DNA of 64,000 nucleotides. It comes from Canibacter zhuwentaonis (GTDB lineage Bacteria > Actinomycetota > Actinomycetes > Actinomycetales > Microbacteriaceae). Under the pieces are notes generated by a model. That model worked only from the letters and a program-made list of their open reading frames with translations, was not told the DNA's origin and made no database searches. The stretch lies in assembly GCF_018531125.1 (NCBI RefSeq), contig NZ_JAHDSY010000005.1; one strand, 5' to 3'. Shown in pieces: positions 17,617-25,755 of this stretch. Position 1 is the stretch's first letter. Every line of letters begins with the position of its first letter. The position numbers were made by a program, and so were the translations under genes.

Positions 17617-18626
17617 TATTGGAGCTCCTTTTTTAAGGTGCGGGCGAGGGGCTCAACACCGACGCCGGTGTCGTTACTGACAAAGACGGCCTGCCTGTTT
17701 TCGGGGTTGATTATCAGCATTGTGGAGTAGCCGTAGGTGCCGCCGTTGTGCCAGTATCCGCCGCCGTCTTCGGGTGAATTAGCAAGCCAGCCGTAAGAAA
17801 AATCGCCGTTGTCCATCATCCAGCGCGCAAATTTAGACATATCGTGCGCGTTTGAGCGGATGCCGCCGGCGGGGGCGTATCCGCTCATTTCCCAAGGATC
17901 GGCAGCCCCACCGCGCACGAGGTGTCCACGCGGAGCATCTGCGGGCACAGAACCCGGAGTCATAACGTATGTCTCGGTCATGTTAGCGGGAGAAAAAATG
18001 CGTTCTCGAACAAGCTCAGCGTAGGGCTTACCGGTGGATCGCTCGAGCAGGTGGCCTAAGAGGGCGTAGCCCAGGTTGGAATAGCTGCGTTTGCCGCGGC
18101 CTGTGAGATTGGATTGTGTAGCTGCCCGAATAATATCTGCCACGGTTTCTCCCTGATAGGGGTTTGAGCCTGTGAAGGCGCTGGTCACGCCAGCGAACGG
18201 GTTGTTGTTGGCTAGGCGGGGTAGGCCTGAGGTGTGATCCATGAGTTCGCGGAGGGTTACTGCAGAAACGGGTGTGTTGCCAGCCTCGATAAGCTCACCC
18301 ACCGTGGTGTTTAGCCGCAGGTTTCCGCTCTTAATTTCTTGGTGGAGCAGTTCTGCGGTGAACATTTTGCTTACTGAGCCGATTTCAACTTCTGTGTTTT
18401 TGTCACTGCCCAGCCCGGCGAAGGTTGTTTGGTCGCCGCTGATTGTAAACGCGGTGAGGTTGTGCTGCCCGGCTTTGTGATTGCGGATGAGAGCCGCTGC
18501 CAGTGTGGCATCTCCGGTGGCGGGCGTGCCAGGCTGAATGTGCTTGGGGCCTAGCGTTAGAAGCACTCCCGTGACGATAATTGCTGCCATAAAGGTGCAG
18601 CAGAATTGTAATAGTGTTTTTTTCAT
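17616..18626 (-). CDS. Serine hydrolase of the beta-lactamase class C/penicillin-binding family
   Basis: A 336-residue exported protein: a signal peptide or anchor at 1-22, then the PF00144-type catalytic domain. Active-site motifs are SVSK (84-87), YSN (182-184) and HNG (293-295). Such proteins act as DD-peptidases, esterases or beta-lactamases; which one cannot be decided here. The start is supported by homology to the truncated copy at 34571-34699. No strong Shine-Dalgarno. The adjacent transglycosylase-like gene points to peptidoglycan work. Confidence 0.87.
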   Translation of the reverse strand: MKKTLLQFCCTFMAAIIVTGVLLTLGPKHIQPGTPATGDATLAAALIRNHKAGQHNLTAFTISGDQTTFAGLGSDKNTEVEIGSVSKMFTAELLHQEIKSGNLRLNTTVGELIEAGNTPVSAVTLRELMDHTSGLPRLANNNPFAGVTSAFTGSNPYQGETVADIIRAATQSNLTGRGKRSYSNLGYALLGHLLERSTGKPYAELVRERIFSPANMTETYVMTPGSVPADAPRGHLVRGGAADPWEMSGYAPAGGIRSNAHDMSKFARWMMDNGDFSYGWLANSPEDGGGYWHNGGTYGYSTMLIINPENRQAVFVSNDTGVGVEPLARTLKKELQ

Positions 18627-18812
18627 TCGGTGGTGTTTGCGGCTAGGGGGTTTAAGAGGCGAAGCTTGTTCAGTGTTTTGGCGTGTTCTTCTAGCGTCAA
18701 AGGACGCGACTCCAGATTGACGTTATTCACACAATCTAGAATTCCAGAGTTTTATAAATTCAGCAACCCGGGTTTGGGATCTTTTAAGAAATTATCACTC
18801 ACGCAGCAGAAA
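18490..18812 (-). repeat. Inverted duplication, copy 1 (hydrolase 5' end and upstream region)
   Basis: Covers the first 45 or so codons of the serine hydrolase gene and about 185 bases upstream. The same sequence lies in opposite orientation at 34368-34695, with roughly 80 percent identity by eye and long exact blocks. The non-coding part includes the promoter region of the hydrolase. Confidence 0.85.
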
Positions 18813-18878
18813 GCCTAGCGGGTAAACATTGCCTTTTCTTTGGGCGCTAATTTGCGCGGTAATTAGGCGCTGATTTTA

Positions 18879-18900
18879 TGGTATATTTTGTAGAATACAC
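18879..18900 (+). promoter_or_regulatory. Extended -10 promoter and palindromic operator of the first Type III system
   Basis: TGGTATATT is an extended -10 box. It overlaps GTATATTTTGTAGAATACAC (18881-18900), a 7-6-7 inverted repeat with one mismatch. The same element lies at 23719-23740 upstream of the second system, inside about 80 bases of similar sequence. The overlap suggests repression by a bound dimer. GGGGAGG (18918-18924) is the ribosome-binding site for ATG 18935. Confidence 0.6.
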
Positions 18901-18934
18901 AATTCATATTCAACCATGGGGAGGCACTAAGTAG

Positions 18935-20940
18935 ATGGCGGCGCAACGCTTGCAGCTCACCTGGTACAACAAAGACAAGGCGCTTATTCCCACTGAAAAG
19001 GGTAAGTACGGTTACACCTGGGTTGATCCGTCTGATCCGCGCTACTGTGAAACCCACACGCTGGTTTACGATGAATTTGTACGGGGGGGGGGGGGCAAAC
19101 TCCAAAGTCTGATGAGTTTGCGTACTCCGAGCGCGCGGATCTTGAACCGCAAGACGATAATCTACTGATTTTAGGGGAATCCGGTGATGTGCTTGAAGCT
19201 CTCACCAGGGTTCCGGAGCTGGCTGATAAATATGTTGGCAAAATTAAATTAATATATATTGACCCGCCGTTTAACACGGCGCAGACTTTTGCCTCTTACG
19301 AAGATAATCTCGAGCATTCAATCTGGCTTACGATGATGCGCGACCGGCTGACGCACATGAAAAAACTGCTCGCCGATAACGGGTCGATTTGGGTGCATCT
19401 TGACTACGCAGAAAATCATCGGATGCGTTTGCTGCTGGATGAGGTTTTTGGTGCGGTAAATTTTGTTGCAGAAATTGTTTGGGAAAAGGTTTATGCGCCT
19501 CAATCCCACGCTCAACGTGTTTCGGTTGATCAAGACGTGATTCTCTGCTACGCGGCAAGCAAAGCAACCCGGTTGCACAGGATGCCGAGAACCGCAGCCG
19601 AAAACGCGCGCTACAGTAACCCGGATAATGATGTCCTGGGAATTTGGAAGTCTGGCGATTTATCAGCACCGGGAAACCTCAGTGGTAAGCGGCAAGGCCC
19701 GAGTCTTTTCGGGATTCAGCACCCAATCTCCGGTGCGGTGCATTTTCCAGTCAGGGGCGGCCAGTGGAGGTTTAAGACCTCACGGCTTTTGGAGTCGCTG
19801 TCTGAATTTGGGCACTACGTTTTTGCTGAGCCTGATCTTAAGGCGCGTGCTCAGCAAAGCGGTCTTAAGACGGACCAGCTGCGGCAGGATATTCCAGACC
19901 TGCTTATCGACCCTGAGCTTGCCGCAGAATCTCGCGCTATGGCCGAGCGGCGCATTCAGCGGGGAGCCTGGCCCGAGTTTTTTGTTAAGGAGCGCGGTTT
20001 TGGGCGGAAAGTTTATTTGCCACCGGTTGGTCAGCCCGCGCGATCGTGGTGGTCCAACGATCAGGTTGGGCACAATCACGAGGCGAAGAATGAGATTAAG
20101 GCGCTTTTTCCCGGGCAAACGGTTTTTTCCACACCCAAGCCCGAGCGCCTGCTGGAGCGGATTATTCACATCGGTTCCAACCCCGGCGATACTGTGCTCG
20201 ATGTTTTCGCAGGGTCTGGCACCACCGCCGCGGTGGCACAAAAAATGGGGCGGCGCTGGGTTACGTGCGAGCTTTTAGCAGCCACTTTTACCCGGGTTAC
20301 CCGGCCGCGGTTAGAAAAGGTCATTAACGACGAAGATCCCGGCGGCATAACTCGCACAAAAGGCGAGCGCGTCGCCGCCGATAATGTGCAATTTCCCGAG
20401 GGGGTCAGCCCCGATGACGCGGCGAAATTTACGAGTGTTTTAAATAAGCTTATCGCCGATGATGCCGCAGCGAAGCGCGATCCGCTTGTAAAAGCGCTAA
20501 AAAATGCGGCTAAAACTAAGCGCACCAAAGAAGTGCTTAACTGGCGTGGCGGCGGCGGTTTTCAGGTTGCGCACCTGTCGCCCGCCTGTTTTGACTACGA
20601 CCCTGAGCTGGGCAGGGTGCTGTTAACCCCGGAGGCGACCGGGCAGGTGTTAATTGAATCGGTTGCGGCCAACCTCGGCTTTACCCTGTTGCACGCGGAT
20701 GACGACCACGTTTTTGACGCCCGGCGCGGCAGTGCCCTGTTAAAGGTTATTGAGGGCGTTGCCACGACTGAAATTACAGACTGGCTGGCAGCGCACGTGC
20801 GGCCCGGTGAGACGATCACGCTCGCCGCCACAGGCGTTGCAGACGGGGTGCGGGAGTATCTGCGGCGCACGGTTAAAGGATCGCGAGTTGTGGCGCTGCC
20901 GGATGACCTGTTTAACTACTCAGAGGATGGCGAGCTGTAA
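18935..20940 (+). CDS. Type III restriction-modification methyltransferase Mod, phase-variable (frame broken here)
   Basis: DNA methyltransferase subunit that recognises the site and methylates adenine. The N-terminal part (from ATG 18935, MAAQRLQLTWYNKDKAL) runs into a 13-G tract at 19083-19095 and then reads out of frame to a stop at 19168. The rest is intact in another frame: NLLILGESGDVLEAL, catalytic DPPFNT, and FAGSGTT (SAM motif) near 423 of the joined product. With 11 or 14 G the frames join into about 668 residues. GTG 19189 begins the downstream frame but would leave out the N-terminal domain. The gene overlaps res by one base (TAATG). Undecayed downstream sequence argues against a dead gene. 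Confidence 0.9.
19083..19095 (+). repeat. Poly-G tract (13 G) inside mod
   Basis: Thirteen G preceded by C (19082), following codon GTA. Frame restoration needs a G count of 2 modulo 3. It encodes a Gly run between the N-terminal segment and the SAM domain, a place where extra glycines should be harmless. Confidence 0.95.
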
Positions 20941-23573
20941 TGACAACTCGATTAAACATTAGTTTTGATTCTGATATGCTCGAAGCAATCAGCTCCGAGT
21001 TTGAGCTGCGCGCCCCCAATAAAGCAGCGCTGCGCCAGCTGATTTTTACCCTCGACGGGGGATACGAGCCATCCGTTATGCAGGTGCTCAACCTCGCCAC
21101 CGGCGTTGGTAAAACCTATTTAATGGTCGCGTTCGTGGAGTATCTACGCCGCCAGGGCGTTAGCAACGTGGTGATTGTCACCCCTGGTAAAACTGTGCAG
21201 GCGAAGACGGTACAGAACTTCACCCCGGGTTCGCCGCGCTATATTAGCGGATCTGTTGTGCCGCCCGAAGTGGTCACCCCGCAGGATTATTCAGCGTGGG
21301 TGACCCGGCAAAACGGTTTAGCGCGGCTCGTATTTGGCCGTGAAGTGCCGCTGCTGGCGTTTATTTTTAATATTCAACAGCTGATCGCGCCCAAAGATGC
21401 CGAGGGCGAAACCCGCGGTAATACTCAGGAGGCGATGCGGCGCAAACCCCGCCGCTTTGACGAGAGCGCGGGTGTGCTGTTTGACTACTTAAAAGAGCTC
21501 GACGATCTTGTTGTGATTGCTGACGAGTCGCACCTGTACAGCTCAAGCGCGGTGGCGTTTAACGCGGCGTTAAAAGAGCTTGATCCGGCGGCGGTGGTCG
21601 GTTTAACCGCGTCGGCGGATAAAAAAGTTGATCACGTCATCTATGAATATCCGCTCTACCGTGCGATTCAGGATAAGTATGTGAAAGCTCCGGTGTTGGC
21701 GTTTCGTAAAGCCGGATACGGTATTGACGAGACCTCTGAAGAGCAGCAGTTGCGGGATGCCTTGCAGTTGCGCGCCATCAAGCAGCGCCACTATAACGCA
21801 TACGCCACTAGCGAAAACTGCGCCCGTGTTAACGCGGTTGTGTTCGTAGTCTGCTCTGATGTTGAACACGCCACCCAGGTCGCTAACCTGTTGCGAACCC
21901 CGGAGTATTTCGGCACAGACGAGGCCGTGCTGCAGGTGGACTCGAAACACGAGGATGAACTGACGCAGCATCGCCTTGACACACTCGATGCCCCGGAATC
22001 TGCCGTGCTTGCCGTAGTCAGCGTTAATAAGCTTAAAGAGGGCTGGGATGTAAAGAATATCGCGGTTGTTGTGACCCTCCGGGCGATGGCTTCTGAGGTG
22101 TTAACGCAGCAGACGATGGGGCGCGGGCTGCGTCTGCCGTTCGGAAAATATACCGGGGTTTGGCAGATCGATCAGCTCGACATCATCGCGCACCAGTCTT
22201 TTACTGAGCTGCTGCGTGCTGAAAACGTGTTGCAACAGTTCGGCTTAGAAGAAGCCGTTTCAGAGCAGAATAAGGCCGTGGTTGTGGATGCGATCCGCGC
22301 GGTAGCTGCGCCAACAGGTGACGGCGTGGGCTTGGCACCGAGCTGTGGTGCTTTACAGGCTAACTCGACCGGTGGTGTCTTGTTGGGTACTGCGAGCGGA
22401 GCTGCTTTACCAGCTGGTGCGAGCGGTGCTGCTGAGCTGTATGCGACAGCGGATGCCGCCGCCGTGGGCGCGCAATCTGGGGCGGTTTTTGTTGGCGGCG
22501 ATACCGCGCCCGGAGTGGGAATTTGCGAGCTTAACGATCGCGAGCTGAGCGCCGCCGCAGAGCCTGCTGCGGAGCCGATTTTTATTGAACGCAACCCGGC
22601 TTTTGCTGATGTTACATACTATTTTCCGGTAACGACGGTGACTATGCGGCCGCCAGTGGTGCAGCTGGCTAAGATCGATAACGCGCAGGTAGAGCAGGCC
22701 GCGCGCCGAGTCACCTCAACGGGAGAAATGCTGCATCGCAAGGAGATTGTCGCCGTGCTCGGTAAAAAGCTGCGGGTAGAGGATCGCGAGAGCGCAGAGG
22801 TTGATTCTGTTCATGTGAGCGATGATGAGGCTCAGAATGCGCTGGTGCAGCTGGTGATGAATCTGCCGCTGGTGCCTAAAACCGAACAGACTGCCCGTTA
22901 CGTAAAAACGTTTTTGGTGCCGAAGTTTATGCAATCTGTCACTTTTACCGGGTGGAGTGTAAAATCCCTTGATTCTGCGCGTGCCGAGCTGGCAGATCTT
23001 GTGCGGGCTCACGTGAAAAATGCGGAGCGTCAGATTCCCGAGATTCCTGTTATCCGCCCCGTGGCCATGCCCGGTGACGGGTATACGCTGCCGCTGGGAG
23101 CGAGGGTGCACGCGCAGATCGAGTCGCGCGCGCAGTTTGTGAAGGGTCGAGTGTATGGCGGATGGGCTAAGTCACTGTTTGAAGCTGAGTCTTTTGACTC
23201 TTACAGCGGCGAGTACAAGCTGGCGCAGCTGCTAAACACCGACCCTAGAATTAAATGGTGGCACCGGCTGCATCCGCAGGATAAAGCCGCTGTTTATTAC
23301 AACGCGAAAGATCGTTATTTTCCAGACTTTGTTGCGCAGGACACTGAGGGCGTGTACTGGATTATTGAGGGTAAATCGGAGCGGGGGCGTGATGATGCTC
23401 AGGTTAATGCTAAGCGTAAGGTTGCTGAGGCTCTGGTGCGTCAGCTTATTACCGAAGACGCTTATGAGGGGCAGCACTGGGGTTATCTAATCGCCTACGA
23501 AAAGGATGTTGCCAAGGCTGAATCTTGGGAAGATCTCAAAACTTTTGCACACCCCGTTAGTAGTGTGCTTTAG
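20940..23573 (+). CDS. Type III restriction endonuclease subunit Res (first system)
   Basis: ATP-dependent translocase and nuclease that cuts when two unmethylated sites meet. The 877-residue protein has Walker A ATGVGKT (53-59), Walker B ADESH (about 194-198), helicase motif VGLTASA, and QTMGRGLRLPFG of motif VI. The C-terminal PD-(D/E)XK nuclease shows FPDF (near 793) and IIEGKSE (near 810). Between them, about residues 455-545, lies an Ala/Gly/Thr-rich low-complexity insertion. The start overlaps the mod stop by one base, so translation is coupled. It is intact whatever the state of the mod tract. Confidence 0.92.
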   Translation: MTTRLNISFDSDMLEAISSEFELRAPNKAALRQLIFTLDGGYEPSVMQVLNLATGVGKTYLMVAFVEYLRRQGVSNVVIVTPGKTVQAKTVQNFTPGSPRYISGSVVPPEVVTPQDYSAWVTRQNGLARLVFGREVPLLAFIFNIQQLIAPKDAEGETRGNTQEAMRRKPRRFDESAGVLFDYLKELDDLVVIADESHLYSSSAVAFNAALKELDPAAVVGLTASADKKVDHVIYEYPLYRAIQDKYVKAPVLAFRKAGYGIDETSEEQQLRDALQLRAIKQRHYNAYATSENCARVNAVVFVVCSDVEHATQVANLLRTPEYFGTDEAVLQVDSKHEDELTQHRLDTLDAPESAVLAVVSVNKLKEGWDVKNIAVVVTLRAMASEVLTQQTMGRGLRLPFGKYTGVWQIDQLDIIAHQSFTELLRAENVLQQFGLEEAVSEQNKAVVVDAIRAVAAPTGDGVGLAPSCGALQANSTGGVLLGTASGAALPAGASGAAELYATADAAAVGAQSGAVFVGGDTAPGVGICELNDRELSAAAEPAAEPIFIERNPAFADVTYYFPVTTVTMRPPVVQLAKIDNAQVEQAARRVTSTGEMLHRKEIVAVLGKKLRVEDRESAEVDSVHVSDDEAQNALVQLVMNLPLVPKTEQTARYVKTFLVPKFMQSVTFTGWSVKSLDSARAELADLVRAHVKNAERQIPEIPVIRPVAMPGDGYTLPLGARVHAQIESRAQFVKGRVYGGWAKSLFEAESFDSYSGEYKLAQLLNTDPRIKWWHRLHPQDKAAVYYNAKDRYFPDFVAQDTEGVYWIIEGKSERGRDDAQVNAKRKVAEALVRQLITEDAYEGQHWGYLIAYEKDVAKAESWEDLKTFAHPVSSVL

Positions 23574-23578
23574 CCGTA

Positions 23579-23597
23579 CGGCTCGGGTCTCGAGCCG
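23579..23597 (+). terminator. Hairpin just after res of the first system
   Basis: CGGCTCG can pair with CGAGCCG across GGTCT directly after the stop. TCGAGCCGTGAG occurs twice (near 23590 and 23611). The T-run TTTTTT comes only at 23661-23666, so terminator activity is uncertain. Confidence 0.35.
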
Positions 23598-23669
23598 TGA
23601 GTCACGAACCTCGAGCCGTGAGCCTCGCCGAGGCGGCGCTTAAACACATAGGCGGTTGGGTTTTTTCCT

Positions 23670-23679
23670 GGGGGGGGGG
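23670..23679 (+). repeat. Poly-G tract (10 G) upstream of the second Type III system
   Basis: Ten G, 39 bases before the -10 element and about 147 before the ATG. The matching place upstream of the first system has only three G, so the run has expanded here. It lies at the position of upstream activator or UP sequences. Confidence 0.9.
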
Positions 23680-23718
23680 TGAGCGGCAATTTGTGCGGTG
23701 ATTAAACGCTGTATTTTG

Positions 23719-23740
23719 TGGTATATTTTGTAGAATATAC
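23719..23740 (+). promoter_or_regulatory. Extended -10 promoter and palindromic operator of the second Type III system
   Basis: TGGTATATT (23719-23727) overlaps the perfect inverted repeat GTATATTTTGTAGAATATAC (23721-23740; 7-base arms, 6-base centre). It is conserved with 18879-18900 although the genes downstream are not closely related. The likely leader also carries GGAGAGG at 23758-23764 in front of a GTG that opens only four codons. Confidence 0.6.
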
Positions 23741-23826
23741 AATTTACAATCCACTCCGGAGAGGTACGAACTGTGCGGCATCGCTGATATTTGCGAGGTC
23801 GTCCCGAATGAACAGGAGATCGCGCA

Positions 23827-25752
23827 ATGATCCGTGATGCACGCGAACATAACGAAGCCGTTACTCCCAATGAATTTAAGCTCGAGCGACTGCGTGCAGC
23901 ACTACCAGAGTATTTCGATAAAAATGGGGCATTCATGCTTGACCGGTTTCAAGAGAGCCTTAAGGAAGGTGATGTGAGCATTACCAAGGAAGGCTACGAG
24001 CTTAAATTCCTCGGCAAATCGTATGCTAAATACCTCACCTCCACTGAGACTGAAACCGTTGTAGTTCCAGATCTTGAACATAATAACCAGCCGCAGAACA
24101 AGGAATCAGAGAACCTCTATATTGTTGGCGATAACCTTGACGTGCTCAAGCATCTGCTCGGCTCGTATGCGGGGAAAGTTAAGTGTATTTACATAGACCC
24201 GCCATATAACACCGGTTCTGATGGGTTCGTCTACAACGATGACTTTGGCTTCACTCCTGCGCAGCTGGTCGACAAAATTGGACTAAGCGAAGATGAAGCG
24301 GCACGTGTCCTCGACCTTCAAGGTAAGTCTTCGCATTCTGCGTGGCTGACGTTTTTATACCCTAGGTTACAGCTTGCCAAAGAGCTGCTTTTAGATGATG
24401 GTGTCATTTTCATCAGTATCGATGATAACGAACAGGCGAATCTACGCCTGTTGTGCGATGAGGTGTTTGGTGAGCAAAATTATGTCGCCTGTGCGCCTAG
24501 AAAAACAGGTGCCGGATCTGCCGCGTCGAGATCCGAAGCGGTATTGCGTAAACTGAACGATTATGTATTGATTTATACCAGAGGTGAAGGTGCATCCTTA
24601 AGCCGTCTCGTAAAGGGGAAAAAAGTTTATCCCTACAGAGACGATCATGGTGATTATCGACTCGGTCAATTTCACGCCAGTGGCTCAGATGCCACCAGGG
24701 TGGCGCGACCTAATATGTGGTATCCAATATTTGTCACTCCGGACGGGACGCTTTCTCTTGAGAAATCTGATAATGCCGTAGAAGTGGTTCCTCCGCTATC
24801 AAACGGGATGGAAGGTAGGTGGCTTTGGAGACCTGAAAAGTTCAACTCCGATGCCTCTCGCTATCTTGTCTTTGATGGTTCAAAAATTCAACGCAAGATT
24901 TATTTAAATCCTGTGGAAGATCAGACCGAGTACCAAGTCGATAGAGCGTGGTTTGACGAATATACAAACGCAGCAGGATCAAAAGAATTTGACTCGTTAT
25001 TCGACCGAAAGAAAATCTTTGATCATCCGAAATCGACTGCGCTTTTGCGACGGTTATTCAATCTGATTGATGAGCCTGGTGCAGTAATTTTAGACTTTTT
25101 CTCGGGATCAGCGTCAAGTGCTGAAGCTGTTCTTCGAATGAATGCGCATGACCAAGGAAATCGCAAATTCATAATGGTTCAGCTTCCTGAATTAGTGGAA
25201 AAAGGTAAACCAGCAAGTCAGGCTGGTTACCGCACTATTGACGAGATTGGCCGTGAGCGTATCAAGCGTGCGGCTGCGAAGATTAAGGATGAAACCGGTG
25301 CGGATATTGATTACGGGTTCAAGCTGTATCGCCTGGAGGAGCCGTCTGGTAGGGTGCTTGAGGATCTGGAAAAATTCAACCCAAACGATGCTGATGCTCT
25401 TTTTACCGGTGATTATGTGGAGAAGTTTTCCCTTAGGGGCACGCCTGGGCATGACACCGTGTTGGCGACATGGCTGGTGAAGGACGGCTACGGGCTTACA
25501 ATATTGGCAGAGAGAGTGAAACTGGCCGGTTATGAGCTTGATGTGTGCGGTGACTCTGGCTATGTCATTAACACCGGGTTGACCAGTGATGATGTGGTTA
25601 AGCTTGTCCAAATGTTGGAGACTGGTGAGCTGGGATTGTCTCGTGTTGTGGTGTTTGGTTACTCGGTTGAGTTCTCGGTGATGCACGAGTTGAAGAAAAA
25701 TTTGGCTGTGTTAAAGTCGGGTAAAACCGTTGATGTTATCGAAAGATTCTAG
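23827..25752 (+). CDS. Type III restriction-modification methyltransferase Mod (second system)
   Basis: An intact 641-residue N6-adenine methyltransferase of the beta class. LYIVGDNLDVLKHL and the catalytic DPPYNTGSDGF (about 124-134) come first; the SAM motif is FSGSAS (about 424), an unusual form of FxGxG. The target-recognition part between them (about 220-400; 24480-25060) is clearly lower in GC than both ends, suggesting exchange of specificity. The N-terminal 90 residues differ from the first Mod. AGGAG lies eight bases before the ATG. Res follows after three bases. Confidence 0.94.
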   Translation: MIRDAREHNEAVTPNEFKLERLRAALPEYFDKNGAFMLDRFQESLKEGDVSITKEGYELKFLGKSYAKYLTSTETETVVVPDLEHNNQPQNKESENLYIVGDNLDVLKHLLGSYAGKVKCIYIDPPYNTGSDGFVYNDDFGFTPAQLVDKIGLSEDEAARVLDLQGKSSHSAWLTFLYPRLQLAKELLLDDGVIFISIDDNEQANLRLLCDEVFGEQNYVACAPRKTGAGSAASRSEAVLRKLNDYVLIYTRGEGASLSRLVKGKKVYPYRDDHGDYRLGQFHASGSDATRVARPNMWYPIFVTPDGTLSLEKSDNAVEVVPPLSNGMEGRWLWRPEKFNSDASRYLVFDGSKIQRKIYLNPVEDQTEYQVDRAWFDEYTNAAGSKEFDSLFDRKKIFDHPKSTALLRRLFNLIDEPGAVILDFFSGSASSAEAVLRMNAHDQGNRKFIMVQLPELVEKGKPASQAGYRTIDEIGRERIKRAAAKIKDETGADIDYGFKLYRLEEPSGRVLEDLEKFNPNDADALFTGDYVEKFSLRGTPGHDTVLATWLVKDGYGLTILAERVKLAGYELDVCGDSGYVINTGLTSDDVVKLVQMLETGELGLSRVVVFGYSVEFSVMHELKKNLAVLKSGKTVDVIERF

Positions 25753-25755
25753 CTT

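Noticed and set aside
19083..19095. Tract length as plain sequencing error
   Set aside because: Cannot be excluded for the exact count, but five such tracts at regulatory places make real, variable tracts the better reading.
19189..20940. Reading the 3' part of the first mod as an independent gene from GTG 19189
   Set aside because: Conserved Mod sequence continues in frame upstream of that GTG to the G tract, and no ribosome-binding site precedes it.
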